Translations under genes and position numbers: made by a program
Origin: Heracleum sosnowskyi
Taxonomy: Eukaryota; Streptophyta; Magnoliopsida; Apiales; Apiaceae
DNA length: 64,000 nt
NCBI GenBank assembly: GCA_030848705.1
Contig: CM061245.1
Location: forward strand, 59,546,006 to 59,610,005
Reading direction: 5' to 3'
Notes under the pieces: generated by a model
Database searches by the model: none
Seen by the model: the letters and a program-made list of their open reading frames with translations, nothing else
What the model was told of the DNA's origin: nothing
In this document: positions 45,743 through 57,109 of the stretch, in pieces
Numbering within the stretch: position 1 is the stretch's first letter
How the letters are laid out: each line of letters starts with the position of its first letter

Positions 45743-45991
45743 CCAAGTGTAGCAGTTACTTTAATAGTAGAGAAGAAAAACAAATAGTTTGTATTAGTTA
45801 TCCTTGAGAGCATTCTTCTCTACAACCTTGTAACTGAGCAGCTGTGTACTTTTGTATCACAGATTATTTCCGCAATAAAAATCACTTCAGTTGGATCATC
45901 AAACAATCCAACTGAAATTATTTATGTGCCTGTGATTTTTACTTTAAGTTCAGTTTTTATTTGTAAGTTGTTTTAAGTTTAAGAAATATCA

Positions 45992-46028
45992 AGAATTGTA
46001 TTCAACCCCCCCCCCCTTCTACAATTCT
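45992..46028 (+). promoter_or_regulatory. LTR-terminal C-loop hairpin (C, 5' LTR)
   Basis: AGAATTGTA pairs with TACAATTCT (9 bp) around TTCAAC(n)CTTC, 22 nt before the LTR end. The 3' LTR copy is at 58046-58084, with two more C. Confidence 0.65.
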
Positions 46029-46050
46029 GTTAGGTCATTTGGGATTAACA

Positions 46051-46064
46051 ATTGGTATCAGAGC
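46051..46064 (+). other. Primer-binding site of element C
   Basis: ATTGGTATCAGAGC directly after the LTR; initiator-Met tRNA type. Confidence 0.88.
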
Positions 46065-46114
46065 GAGCTTCTAACATACAAGAAGTTTAAAGATCAAGAC
46101 CAAAAACAGAAACC

Positions 46115-48586
46115 ATGGTGAAGAAGGATGCAGGTGTGAAGATACCAGTTCTTGATAAGGACAATTACTTTCACTGGAAAGTAAAGATGCATTTACATCT
46201 CATGTCTATGGATGAGAGGTATGTAGACTGCATTGAGAAAGGTCCACACGTTCCCATGAAGCTTGATTCTAGAGTTGGACTGCCAGATGATGCTCCTGAT
46301 GTAGAGATTCCAAAACCTGTCTCAGAATGGACTGTTGAAGATGTTGCAGAAGTTCATAAAGACAAAAGAACCATGAACATTCTGTTTAATGGCTTGGAGC
46401 AAGAGATGTTTGACAATGTCATAAACTGTACAACCTCCAAAGAAGTATGGGACACTGTTAGAACTCTCTGTGAAGGAACTGAGTAAGTCAGGGAAAATAA
46501 AATGCAACTCCTTATACAACAATATGAGCATTTTCATTTTAAAGCTGGTGAAACCCTAAATGACACGTTTAGTAGGTTTCAGAAGCTTTTGAATGGATTA
46601 AAGCTGTATGGGAGGATCTATCAAACCAAGGATTCAAACCTTAAATTTCTTAGAGCTCTTCCAAAAGAATGGAAGCCTATGACTGTTTCTCTCATAAACA
46701 CTCAAGAGTACAAAGACTACACTCTTGAAAGGCTTTATGGAACCTTGAAGACATATGAGTTGGAAATGGAGCAAGATGAAGAAATTGAAAAGGTATAGAA
46801 GAAGGGTGGATCTATTGCATTGATTGCATCTGTGAACCAACTGGAAGATGACACTGAAGAAGCTGCAAAGGCAACAACTAGTCGAGCTAGTTGTAGAAGT
46901 GATTTTAGCAAGGGTAAAGGCAAGATGACAGAAGAAGAAGAACCAGAACCAGCCAACTTGGATGACTTAGATGAGATTGATGAACACATTGCTTTTCTGT
47001 CAAGAAAATTCTCTAAGTTCAAGTTCAAGAGAAACTCAGAAGCAAGGCCACCAAGGAGAGACTTTCAACCTAACAAAAGTAACTGGATTGAAAAGTCTAA
47101 ATCTAAATGTTTCAATTGTGGAATGCTTGGTCACTTTGCTGGAGACTGCAGAAATCCCAAGATTGAGAAGGGCAACAGGAAATTTGAGCCTGTTGATTAT
47201 AAAAAGAAATACTTTGAACTTCTCAAGCAAAAAGAAAAGGCTTTCATGTCTCAGGAGTATGATTGGGCTGGTAATGGTGAAGATTCTGATGATGATGTTG
47301 AATATATCAACCTGGCTCTTATGGCTAACAATCATGAGCAGGAAGCAAGCTCCTCAAGCAACCAGGTAACAATTACTAATCTTTCTGAGCTTTCTAAAGA
47401 GGAATGCGATAGTGCAGTAAATGAAATGTCTACTGTATTATATAATTTACGCGTTACTCTTAAATCACTTACCAAAGAGAATTCAAGAATAAAAGAGACT
47501 AATTTGCTCTTAAGTGATAGGAATGCAATGTTAGAAGCACAGCTCATTGAATTTGAGAAAATGAGATGTGTTAGTAGGGATGCTAAGAAGGAACTTGAGA
47601 ACGTGTTACAAAGGGAAGAAATTCTTAAGACACAACTTGAAATAGAACAAAGTGTGATTGCTAAATGGAAAGATGCCAGGAATGTTGCTACCAACATCAT
47701 TAATGTTCAAGGTATGGAATCTTTCTGTGAACAATCATGGAAAAAGAACAAAGAGAAACTAGGGTATGTTTGTGAAACCTTAGAATCAGAAACAGAGTCA
47801 ACAAACAACAATGATCATTTGTTGAAGGTTGATATGTCAACGGAATGCAATGTTTCGTTGACAGATGAACCATCAACCGATCAGGCTGTTTCGTTGACAG
47901 AGAAAAGAAAAGATGAACTCACTAGACTTAATAATAAGTATGGTTCTGTCACCAAGAACTTTGTTCAAGGTGAGTCTAGTAAATCAAAGAAAGTTGAGAA
48001 GCCTGTTGAGAGAGCTAATGTAGGTCACTTGTCCAACAAGCAATTGAAAGATAAGTTAAAGAATGTTCAAGTTGAGGCTAAGGGAAATAAAAAGAATAAC
48101 AGGAATGGCAAAGTAGGAATCAACAAACACAACAATTACACACCTGATAAATATGCTCCTAGAAAGACATGTGTTAATTGTGGAAGTGTTAGTCATTTAT
48201 CTACTAACTGCAAATATGTTAAGAAGACTGTTAAAGTGAAAATTCCCAAGCCTGCAATGAATAGTTCTATGCCTACAATGCCTGTTATGCCTAACATGTT
48301 TGCTCCATATGCACAATTCCAAAATCCATATGCCAGCATGCCATTTGTGTCTAATCCATACATGAATATGTTTAATGTGCCACAAATGCCATGGAATATG
48401 AATAACATGTTTGTTCCTTCAACTATGCATGCTGTGAATGAAAATGTGAGCAATCCTCAGAAACCAACACCAAGGATAAAGATTGATTTAAATCAATCTG
48501 AGCCCAAGGTGAAAAATGATGTAAAAGGGAAAGCAAAGGCTAACAAAACAGGACCCAAGGAAACTTGGGTACCAAAATCAACTTGA
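46115..48586 (+). pseudogene. Element C gag with two in-frame stops
   Basis: One frame from ATG 46115 (MVKKDAGVKIPVLDKDNYF), broken by TAA at 46484-46486 and TAG at 46796-46798, running to TGA at 48584. N-terminal capsid-like domain (HWKVKMHLHLMSMDERYV; FNGLEQEMFDNVINC; FSRFQKLLNGLKLYGR; LERLYGTLKTYELE). First zinc knuckle CFNCGMLGHFAGDC (about 47108-47150). Coiled coil about 47400-47690. Second knuckle CVNCGSVSHLSTNC (about 48172-48213). Met/Pro/Asn-rich tail ending ETWVPKST. Around 47837-47900 the family motif occurs three times, read as VSLTD and VSLTE. Pol follows in another frame. Confidence 0.85.
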
Positions 48587-48600
48587 TTTGATTTTATTGT

Positions 48601-51600
48601 GTGCAGGGAGACAAAAGGAATCTTTGGTACTTGGATAGTGGTTGTTCAAGACACATGACTGGTGATTCTACCCTGCTCACAGAGTTTCAGGAAAAAGCTG
48701 GCCCTTGTATTGCTTTTGGAGATGACAGCAAAGGCTACACAAAGGGATATGGCTTGATTTCAAAAGAGAATGTCATCATAGATGAGGTTGCATTGGTGGA
48801 TGGTCTTAAGCACAATTTGCTTAGCATCAGTCAACTTTGTGACAAAGGATTTTTAGTTACTTTTTCTAGAGAAGCCTGTGTTGTTTCTAAAGGAGGAAAC
48901 AACAATGTGGTAATGACTGGATTCAGAAGAGGGAATGTGTACATTGCTGACTTTAGTAGCACAAGTCCAGAAACCATCACTTGTCTTTTCAGCAAGGCAA
49001 GCAAGGATGAAAGTTGGCTATGGCACAAGAAATTATCTCATCTGAATTTTAAAGTTATGAATGACTTGGTGAGGAAAGATCTTGCTAGAGGAATTCCACA
49101 GGTGGAGTTTTCCAAGGATGGTTTGTGTGATGCCTGTCAAAAAGGGAAACAAAAGAAGGCATCATTCAAAAGCAAGACAGAGTCATCAATTGTCCATCAG
49201 CTTGAGTTGCTTCATATGGATTTGTTTGGCCCTGTAAATGTCATGTCTATTTCAAAGAAGAACTATTGTCTTGTGATTGTTGATGATTTTTCTAGATTTA
49301 CATGGACTTTCTTTTTGCTCTCCAAAGATGAGGCAAGTGAAATCATTATCAATCACATCAAGATGGTAAACAATCATCCTGTCTTGAAAGTAAGAAGGAT
49401 TAGGAGTGACAATGGGACAGAATTCAAGAATTCAAGCATGAAGGTGTTCTGTGAAGAAAATGGTATTTTGCATGAGTTTTCAGCAGCAAGGACACCACAG
49501 CAAAATGGTGTAGTTGAAAGGAAAAACAGAACACTTATTGAAGCTGCAAGGACAATGCTAGATGAATCAAAGTTACCAACTTATTTTTGGGCTGAGGCAG
49601 TTAATACAGCTTGCTTCACTCAGAATATTTCTTTGATTAATCAGGCCAAAGGAATGACCCCTTATCAGCTACTCAAAAGAAAGAAGCCACTATTGGATTT
49701 TCTTCATGTCTTTGGATGCAAGTGCTTTGTTCTGAGAAATCAAGCTGAGCATTTGGGGAAATTTGAAGCAAAGGCAGATGAAGCAATATTTGTGGGATAT
49801 GCAGCAGGGAAAGCCTACAGAGTCTATAATCTCAGAACCAACATTGTTATGGAATCTGTACATGTTGTTTTTGATGATTTCAAAATTCAAGGTCTCTGTG
49901 ATGAAGGTTTCCATGAAAGTCTTTCTTTTGAAAATGAGGAAGGAGATCAAGTGAATCATGTTAAGGCTACTGAGAAACAGCCTAAAGTTGTTGTATCTAG
50001 CACAGATGAAAGCAGCAGTGAAGATGAAATTGCTGCATTAAGATTGAAAAGAATAGCTGCTAGCAGACCAAATGGTCATTTCGTTGACAGTCATGATGGT
50101 GGATTCGTTGACAGTCAAAATGAGCGTTTCGTTGACCGCCAAAATGGTAATACCGTTGACAGTCATAGAAATGCTTCTAGAAGTGATCATTTAGGGACAA
50201 CAAACTCAGGGGGAGTTTCTCAAGGACAAATATCCAATCAAGGCAATCATGATCATGAAGCTACCTCTTCAAGAGCAAATCTACCTCCCTCAAGGAAATG
50301 GACTAAAGATCATCCCTTTGAACTTATTATAGGTGATGTTTCTTCAAAAGTCCAAACTAGAAGAGCAACTCAAGAAGAATGTCTATATACGAGCTTTCTG
50401 TCTCAAGATGAGCCAAAGAAAGTTGAGGATGCACTTCTAGATCCAGATTGGGTTTTGGCTATGCAAGAAGAGCTAAACCAATTTGAAAGGAACAATGTTT
50501 GGAAGCTGGTGCCCAAGCCTAAGGACAGGAGTGTCATAGGCACAAAATGGGTGTTCAGAAACAAGATGGATGAAAATGGCATAGTCACAAGGAACAAAGC
50601 TAGATTGGTTGCAAAAGGCTATTCACGGGAAGAAGGAATTGATTTTGATGAAACCTTTGCTCCTGTTTCAAGACTAGAAGCAATAAGGATTTTTCTAGCC
50701 TATGCAGCCCATGCCAATTTCAAAGTCTATCAAATGGATGTGAAGAGTGCTTTTCTGAATGGGGAATTGGAAGAGGAGGTGTATGTAAGTCAACCTCTTG
50801 GTTTTGAAGATGATGACTTTCCAGAATATGTATATTTCCTCCTCAAAGCACTCTATGGTTTGAAACAAGCACCTAGAGCCTGGTATGACACACTTTCACA
50901 GTTCCTCCTTGAGAATCACTTCACTAGAGGTACTGTAGATAAAACTCTTTTTCACAGGGTTGTGAATGGCTCTACTATACTTGTTCAAATTTATGTAGAT
51001 GACATAATCTTTGGGTCTACAGATGTGAAACTTTGTCAAAAGTTTGCCAAGCTTATGCAAAGTAAATATGAAATGAGCATGATGGGAGAATTAACTTACT
51101 TTCTTGGGCTTCAAGTGAAGCAAGTTAATGAAGGCATTTTCATTAGTCAAACAAAATATATTCATGATTTATTAAAGAAGTTTAATTTAATGGAATGCTC
51201 TCCTGCCAAAACTCCCATGCCTACTGCCACCAAACTTGAATTGAATACTAAGGAAAAATCTGTGGACATTTCAGGTTACAGAGGCATGGTAGGCTCACTT
51301 TTATATTTAACAGCTAGTAGACCTGATATTATGTTTGCTACATGTCTATGTGCTAGATTTCAGGCTGATCCTAGGGAATCCCATTTAGTTGCTATTAAAA
51401 GAATTTTCAGATATCTCAAAGGAACACCAAACCTTGGCATTTGGTATCCTAGAGAATGGCTTTGAACTAATTGGTTATTCAGATGCAGATTTTGCAGGAT
51501 GTAAAATTGACAGGAAAAGCACAACAGGCACCTGTCAATTCTTAGGAAACAAGCTTGTCTCATGGTTCAGCAAGAAACAAAACTCAGTTTCTACCTCCAC

Positions 51601-51934
51601 AGCTGAGGTTGAGTATATTGCAGCTGGAAGTTGTTGTGCACAGATTTTATGGATGAAAAATCAACTACTTGATTATGGAATAAGAGTTGAGAAAATTCCT
51701 ATTTTCTGTGACAACACTAGTGCCATTGCCATTACTGAGAATCCAGTGCAACATTCAAGGACCAAGCACATTGACATCAAGTACCATTTCATTAGAGAAC
51801 ATGTTATGAATGGTACTGTGGAGTTACATTTTGTTCCAAGTGAACAACAACTTGCAGACATCTTTACCAAGCCACTTGATGAATCCACATTCTCAAGATT
51901 AGTAAGTGAGCTAGGTATGCTAAATTTCTCTTAA
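48601..51934 (+). pseudogene. Element C pol with one frameshift
   Basis: Frame 1 from about 48601: protease WYLDSGCSRHMTGD at the start, pre-integrase zinc motif (LWHKKLSHLN and CDACQKGK, near residues 141-185), integrase core with LLHMDLFGP, RSDNGTEF and NGVVERKNR (D, D, E). A hinge carries four family motifs, read as FVDS. RT follows with WKLVPKPKDRSVIGTKW, ARLVAKGY, MDVKSAFLNGELEEEVY and YVDDI near residue 798. At about 51455 a shift moves RNase H to frame 2 (51389-51934): YSDADFAGC, TAEVEYIAAGSC (Val where relatives have Ala) and CDNTSAIA. It ends ADIFTKPLDE and LGMLNFS. Confidence 0.9.
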
Positions 51935-52473
51935 TTATTTTGAGATTTTTGCAAGTTAAAATGCAGCCAGAAACTTGCTATGTTTTTCTGTGAATTAATT
52001 TTCTCAGGAAAAAGTGAAATTTTGTCTAAGTCAAAACTACTATGTCAACGAAACGAACCATTTCGTTGACAGTCTTAGCATTTTTCTGGGTGTTTCGTTG
52101 ATAGCTCTTTTATATCAACGAAACACAGCTTTATCAACGAAATAAGACGGGACTTTAACCGCCCAATCCTGATTCGTTGATTTAGCGCTTTTAATCTGAA
52201 CCGTTGATATTTGACACGTCCGTTACCACGATCTGTGCATACACCCCTGTAAGTATAAATGATGGTAATTCTTTAAAAGTAACGGTTATATTTTTAAGCC
52301 AATCCAGTAATTTACATTTATTATTGGACTCTTTTTCTGAGAATTTTTGGGGGAGTATTTAAGAAATTCTATTTTCTTTATTTTCTTTTTACCTGTTCTC
52401 AAAAATTCCAAAGGCTTTTCTCTCTTCTTCTCTCTAACAAGCAATTTAGCTCGAAGCTTTTCTTCACACAACA
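51935..52473 (+). promoter_or_regulatory. Element C spacer with motif cluster, TATA and leader
   Basis: Seven TCAACG/CGTTGA motifs between 52043 and 52210, then TATAAAT at 52254-52260, then a C/T-rich leader (CTTTTCTCTCTTCTTCTCTC) and ATG in good plant context (ACAATGGCA) at 52474. The arrangement mirrors the spacer of element A. Confidence 0.5.
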
Positions 52474-55400
52474 ATGGCACCCATAGTCAAGCTTATGTCT
52501 GCTGGAGGGTTCATTTACGAAAAGAACAACTCAATCCCATTTGTTGTCAAGGAGGGTCCAAACAGTATCTTTTTCAAGATGATGGACTTCATGAAGAACT
52601 GCAAATTGAGCTATGCAATGTTTCACTCAACTCCTCTCTATAATGAGATAATCGAGGAGATTTGGACCTCGTGTGAGTATAGTGGAACAAACTGCACGCT
52701 GCAATTCACCATACAAGGTAAAGAGTACATAGTTAATTCTGATGTATTGCAAGCATGTTTACATATTCCTGAAAATAACTGTGATGCTTTGCCTACAATC
52801 ACTGAAATGGTTAACTTGCTAAATTCAATAAACTACTCTTTGCCTACTGATAATCTGGGTAGAATAATTAGGAGAGGTTTGATTAGGGAATATAGTTATT
52901 TAGCTGATGCATTTATCAAGGTCTTTTCTGGTAAGATTAGTAATTTTGATGCATTAACTAATTCCATGTTGATTCTTTTTACCATGCTCCTAACTGATAG
53001 ATATTACAACTTTAGCACCCAACTTATGTATGAAATTGGTGCTAAGTTGGGTGATAAGGCTAATAGGAAAAAGAATATCTATTATGCTAGGTTTCTGATG
53101 ATGTTGGCTAATCATGTTAGTCCAACACCATTAGTTATTTCTAACCCTGTTTCCAAGTTTGAGTGTTTTGTGCAAGAAAAGAGAGTACTGACAGACATAT
53201 TGAGGCTGAACCACAATGGTGAGGTTCCAGTGGTGTATCTGCCAGTAATTGAGGTAACTACTGCTATCCCTTCTAGTATAATTGTTACTTCAACTATATC
53301 ACCCAGTACTGTTGCTGTGGAGTCTGTAGTTGTGACCCAACAGGCTCCTACCCCAGCAACAAGACCAAAATCAAAGAAATCCTCCAAGCCAACCTCAGGT
53401 GCTTCCCAAAAGGCACCTGTTGTAAAATCCACTACACAACCTAAGGGGAGTGTTGTAGGTGCTGTGAGAGGTGAGGGAAGGGGTGAACATAAAAGAAACC
53501 CTAAGGATAAGGAAGGACAGATGAGTGAAATCCAGCCAAGCCCCATTGTGTCTTCCCAACAAGGCACAATGAGTAATATGGATTTAAACACAAGTCTAAT
53601 TGCATCCTCCCAAAAGGATGTAATTATTGAAACAAGCTCTTCTCCAAGAGCACACTCCAAGAGGGTAAGGGACACTTCAAGCCCACAGTCTACTTTTTCC
53701 CAATACCAAAGGAGGGTGAAACAAAAGTCCAAGGGTTCACAGGGTGCACACACTCTGGAAGCTACACTTCCAGTTTCACAAATTCAGTTTGATGTAACCC
53801 CTATCATCACTCTGGGGTTACAGTCCCATTCTCTAAACATCAACCTTGAACTATCTCCATCAAATTCACCAACTTTATCTCTAGATGTGGACATGATCCA
53901 TACATCTATTCCTGATTCTCCAACTCTGATCTTGGAGAAGCCCCACTCTGAAGCTGGTGGCCATCACTTGTTAAGTGATTTGTTGGGCCATCAACCAATT
54001 TTTTCTGAAGTTGCAAGAGGATCTGTGGACAAATCTCTAAAATCAATCACCACAGATTCTACTGTAATTTCACTTTCTCAAAGTGCTTTATTGACTTCAT
54101 CAACGAAACAGCTTCTTTCGTTGACAAGTGTTTCTCCATCAACGGTATCCATACCGTTGACAGTTCAAACTACCATTCCGTTGATAGGTCAATCTACACC
54201 CCTTATTGAAAACCCAGTTGTTTCCACAACTAGTGTAGATGACCTGGTGGTAGTTGAGACACTTTTAGGTTTGAGAGGGAGTGAAACTGAGAGGCTGGCT
54301 TGCAGCCAGGCAAAAGGAGAGTCTGAGAGTGAGAGGCTGGCTATTTCTTCCAGCCAGGCAAAAGGAGAGATTGAGAGTACCACCTTAGTAGGTGAAGGTG
54401 AGGGTGTGAGAGGTGTGAGCCATGGGGAGCCCATGATGCAAGAAAAGAGTGGAGAGAGAGAAGGGACTACAGGAGCAATAAGGATGGAAGCAGCCATTGC
54501 AAGTGAGTTAATGGGGGTCAATGAGGGAGAAAGGGAACTTACCTTCCAAGAGCATTATCAACAAACTCTGGATAGTATTTCCCTGGATCCTGAGACCTTT
54601 ACTCATCCTGTGTCAGCCTATCAAGTTATGGCTCAACAGGGCAATGTGGAGGCAGAAAGGTCACTCAACTTAATTCATACTACTGCATCAATGCAAAGAG
54701 CAAAGGATGCCTTGACCAATCTACCTCCAGGAGCTGCAGCAAGTGGAGAATTTGAGTTTTCTGATGATGAAGACAGCTTTGGTGACAATCTACAGGTGGC
54801 CACTACTACACAGACTGGGACTTCTGTGGTGCCTCCTACACCAAACTGGCTTTCTCAAGATATGCATGGTAGATCCAACTTGGATGTTGCTATTACAAGG
54901 CAATACAATGAGGCATATCTAGCTCATGAGTCAGCAACTGCAAGGGACAAGAAATTCTATAAGGCCATAATGGATTCTCTGGAAATTCAAAGGCTACAAA
55001 TGTTGCAGACAAGGATTGAAGCTACAGAAATAAAGGATTCAAATAGCAACCTTAGGGATGCTACTGACAGGAGGCTAGATGAAAAGCTTCCTCTTCACAC
55101 TGTCTCCAAGATGTCAAGGTTTTTCACCAAGGAACCTGAAGTGTCCTCATCTTTGAAAACTCTCTCCTCTAGAGTGGACAAAGTTGAGGCTACACTTTCT
55201 CACATACAGAAGGAACAGGAGAAGCAAACTCAACTACTTACCCAGCTTCTGGCAGCTCAAGGACTCCCTATCATCTCACTTGATGATAACAAAAAGGGGG
55301 AGAAAACTAAGAAAACTAAGGAGCTAGAGATACAAATCACAAAGGTTTTGGTCCCAGCCATCTCCTTACCAGGAGAGCCATTAGCAATGGGGGAGTTTGG

Positions 55401-56923
55401 AAAGAAGCAAAAGGATGGTATTGATCTAATTAAGGAAGCTTCTATGAGGATGAAACTTGCAGAACAGATCAAAGATCACTGGTCCAACATAGAAGCAAGG
55501 TTCAAGAAAATTACTGATTCTTCAAAGACAGATCAGCCATCAACAAATGCAATGGTGACAGTACAAATGGAGCCACAGTTCAAGAGCTCTTATGCTATAG
55601 AGCCCCTTCAGCATGGAATCCTTCAAGATTCAAGAAATGAGAAAGGCCAATCTTCATGCTTTAGGAATGTGGATGCAAGAGGGATTTCTCCAGTGTCACC
55701 TATCAAACCCAAAGGCAAGAACACTGAAAGGACATTTTATCCTCCACCAAAGCCAGATGAGTTCAAAGTCCTAGGGAAGCTGATCACTAAGTGCAAGGAA
55801 AGCAATCATCCAAGCATAAGGAATCAAAGGGCCATCATCTACAGGGACAGCAAGGAAATCTGCATTTGGGTTGGTCACCCAAATTTTGCTAAGGCCAAAG
55901 CTGAAGAATCTGAACGGGCAGCAATGCAAGCATTGGCAGTTGCTCAAGCACTTGAAGATGAAGAAACTCTACAGGAAGATAAAGCCAAGGATGGAGCTAA
56001 GGAAGTAAGGAAAAGTATAAGGCAACCAAAGGCTAGAGCTAAGAGGAATCTGGACTTTGATAAAGAGGACTCTCAGGACACTGCTCAAGCCTCTTCCACA
56101 ACAAGTGCACATCAAATTCCTACTGGTCTACCTATTGAAGGAAAGTTGGCATGTGATCCTGCACACCCTGTCAACTATCATGATCAACCAATCATGCCAA
56201 AGGAGGAGCCTATTGAATTTGATGAAGCCTATTTTCCAAAATTCCTATTTGAAAAGGATCAGCCAACAAAGTCAAAGAAAAGGGCTGTCAAGGCAAAGCC
56301 AGTATTTGTGAGAAAGCCACAACCTTAGAAAACCCCTACAAATCCAGAGGACTGCATGTACATTGCTGACATCAGGGAAGAATCTAGCTTACATCTTGAT
56401 TTAGACAAGCTGGTGGAAGTAAGGGGCATTGCAGCTTCTCAAAAGATGCCTGAAAGATTTAGTTTTCACATTCAAGGGTGGTAGAGAACAAACATGGCCT
56501 CTCTACAGAATTTTAGGAGAAGACTACCAAACACTACTCACAGTGTTTAGATGCTTGAAGAAAGACTTTGGCTTCACCAAAACAGCCAAGTCTGAGGTGG
56601 TCTCCAAAATATGTCAAATAAAGGCTAGCTGGAACAAGCCTGAGGCTCTTCCCAGGATGCTTAGAGTGCCCTCAACAGGAAAGAAGATCCATCTTCAACC
56701 CTACTGGATGATGGAATTTAAGGACAAGGACAACTGCAGAAGGTTCTTCAGAATGGAAGACCAGCTGGATAAGGCATCTAATCAAACTCTAAAGCTTATG
56801 CAATCCAAGCTTGGTGATCAAGATGAGGAAGAGAAGATCTTTTACAGAAGGCTACAGGTTCAGATTGAGGAAAACAACTCTAAGAGAGGGAAGAAGACTA
56901 TGCCACAAAGAAGACAAAGATGA
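52474..56923 (+). pseudogene. Element C env-like ORF, stop and frameshift near the end
   Basis: 1,284 codons from ATG 52474 to TAG 56326. The frame then stays open to about 56480, while the equivalent C-terminal sequence (TFKGGREQTWPLYRILGED) continues in frame 2 to 56923. The N-terminal ~240 residues form the SIRE-type helical domain (FFKMMDFMKNCKLSYAMF; TNSMLILFTMLLTDRYYNF). The middle is long, Ser/Thr/Pro-rich and low complexity, with basic patches (RPKSKKSSKP, RRVKQKSKG) and five family motifs at 54100-54185. A coiled coil (LKTLSSRVDKVEATLSHIQ, about 55150-55260) and a globular C-terminal part follow (KLITKCKESNHPSIRNQRAI). No clear signal peptide or membrane anchor. Homologous to the A ORF by layout. 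Confidence 0.82.
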
Positions 56924-57098
56924 ATCATTTGCTCAGTCTAGAGGAGCACTTCTTGGCATTAGTCTTGTAAGTCTTGTATTTTATTCAAAATATTATGAAG
57001 CTTAATGCATTTTCTACTTTTGTAATTTAGAATGTATATGAGTGTTTTTGTTATCATCAAGTCTCTTGATTTATGGCTGTTATTCTATCAGTCATAAA

Positions 57099-57109
57099 TT
57101 GGGGGAGAT
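57099..57109 (+). other. Polypurine tract of element C
   Basis: TTGGGGGAGAT directly before the 3' LTR start TGTTAGG. Confidence 0.82.

Larger units (their letters stand above)
45033..46050 (+). repeat. 5' LTR of element C
   Basis: 1,018 bp, TGTTAGGAATATG to GGGATTAACA. Eight TCAACG(A/G) motifs lie in 45108-45430, upstream of the TATA box TATATAA (45736-45742). A 23-bp segment containing the motif is duplicated at about 45328-45373; the 3' LTR has one copy. Confidence 0.92.

Noticed and set aside
46052..46064. TTGGTATCAGAGC as part of a tRNA gene
   Set aside because: It is the primer-binding site complementary to the initiator tRNA 3' end; no cloverleaf surrounds it.
48570..48607. A minimal intron at the gag-pol junction of element C starting at GTACC
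   Set aside because: It would be only about 38 nt, too short for a plant intron; an upstream donor could not be identified.
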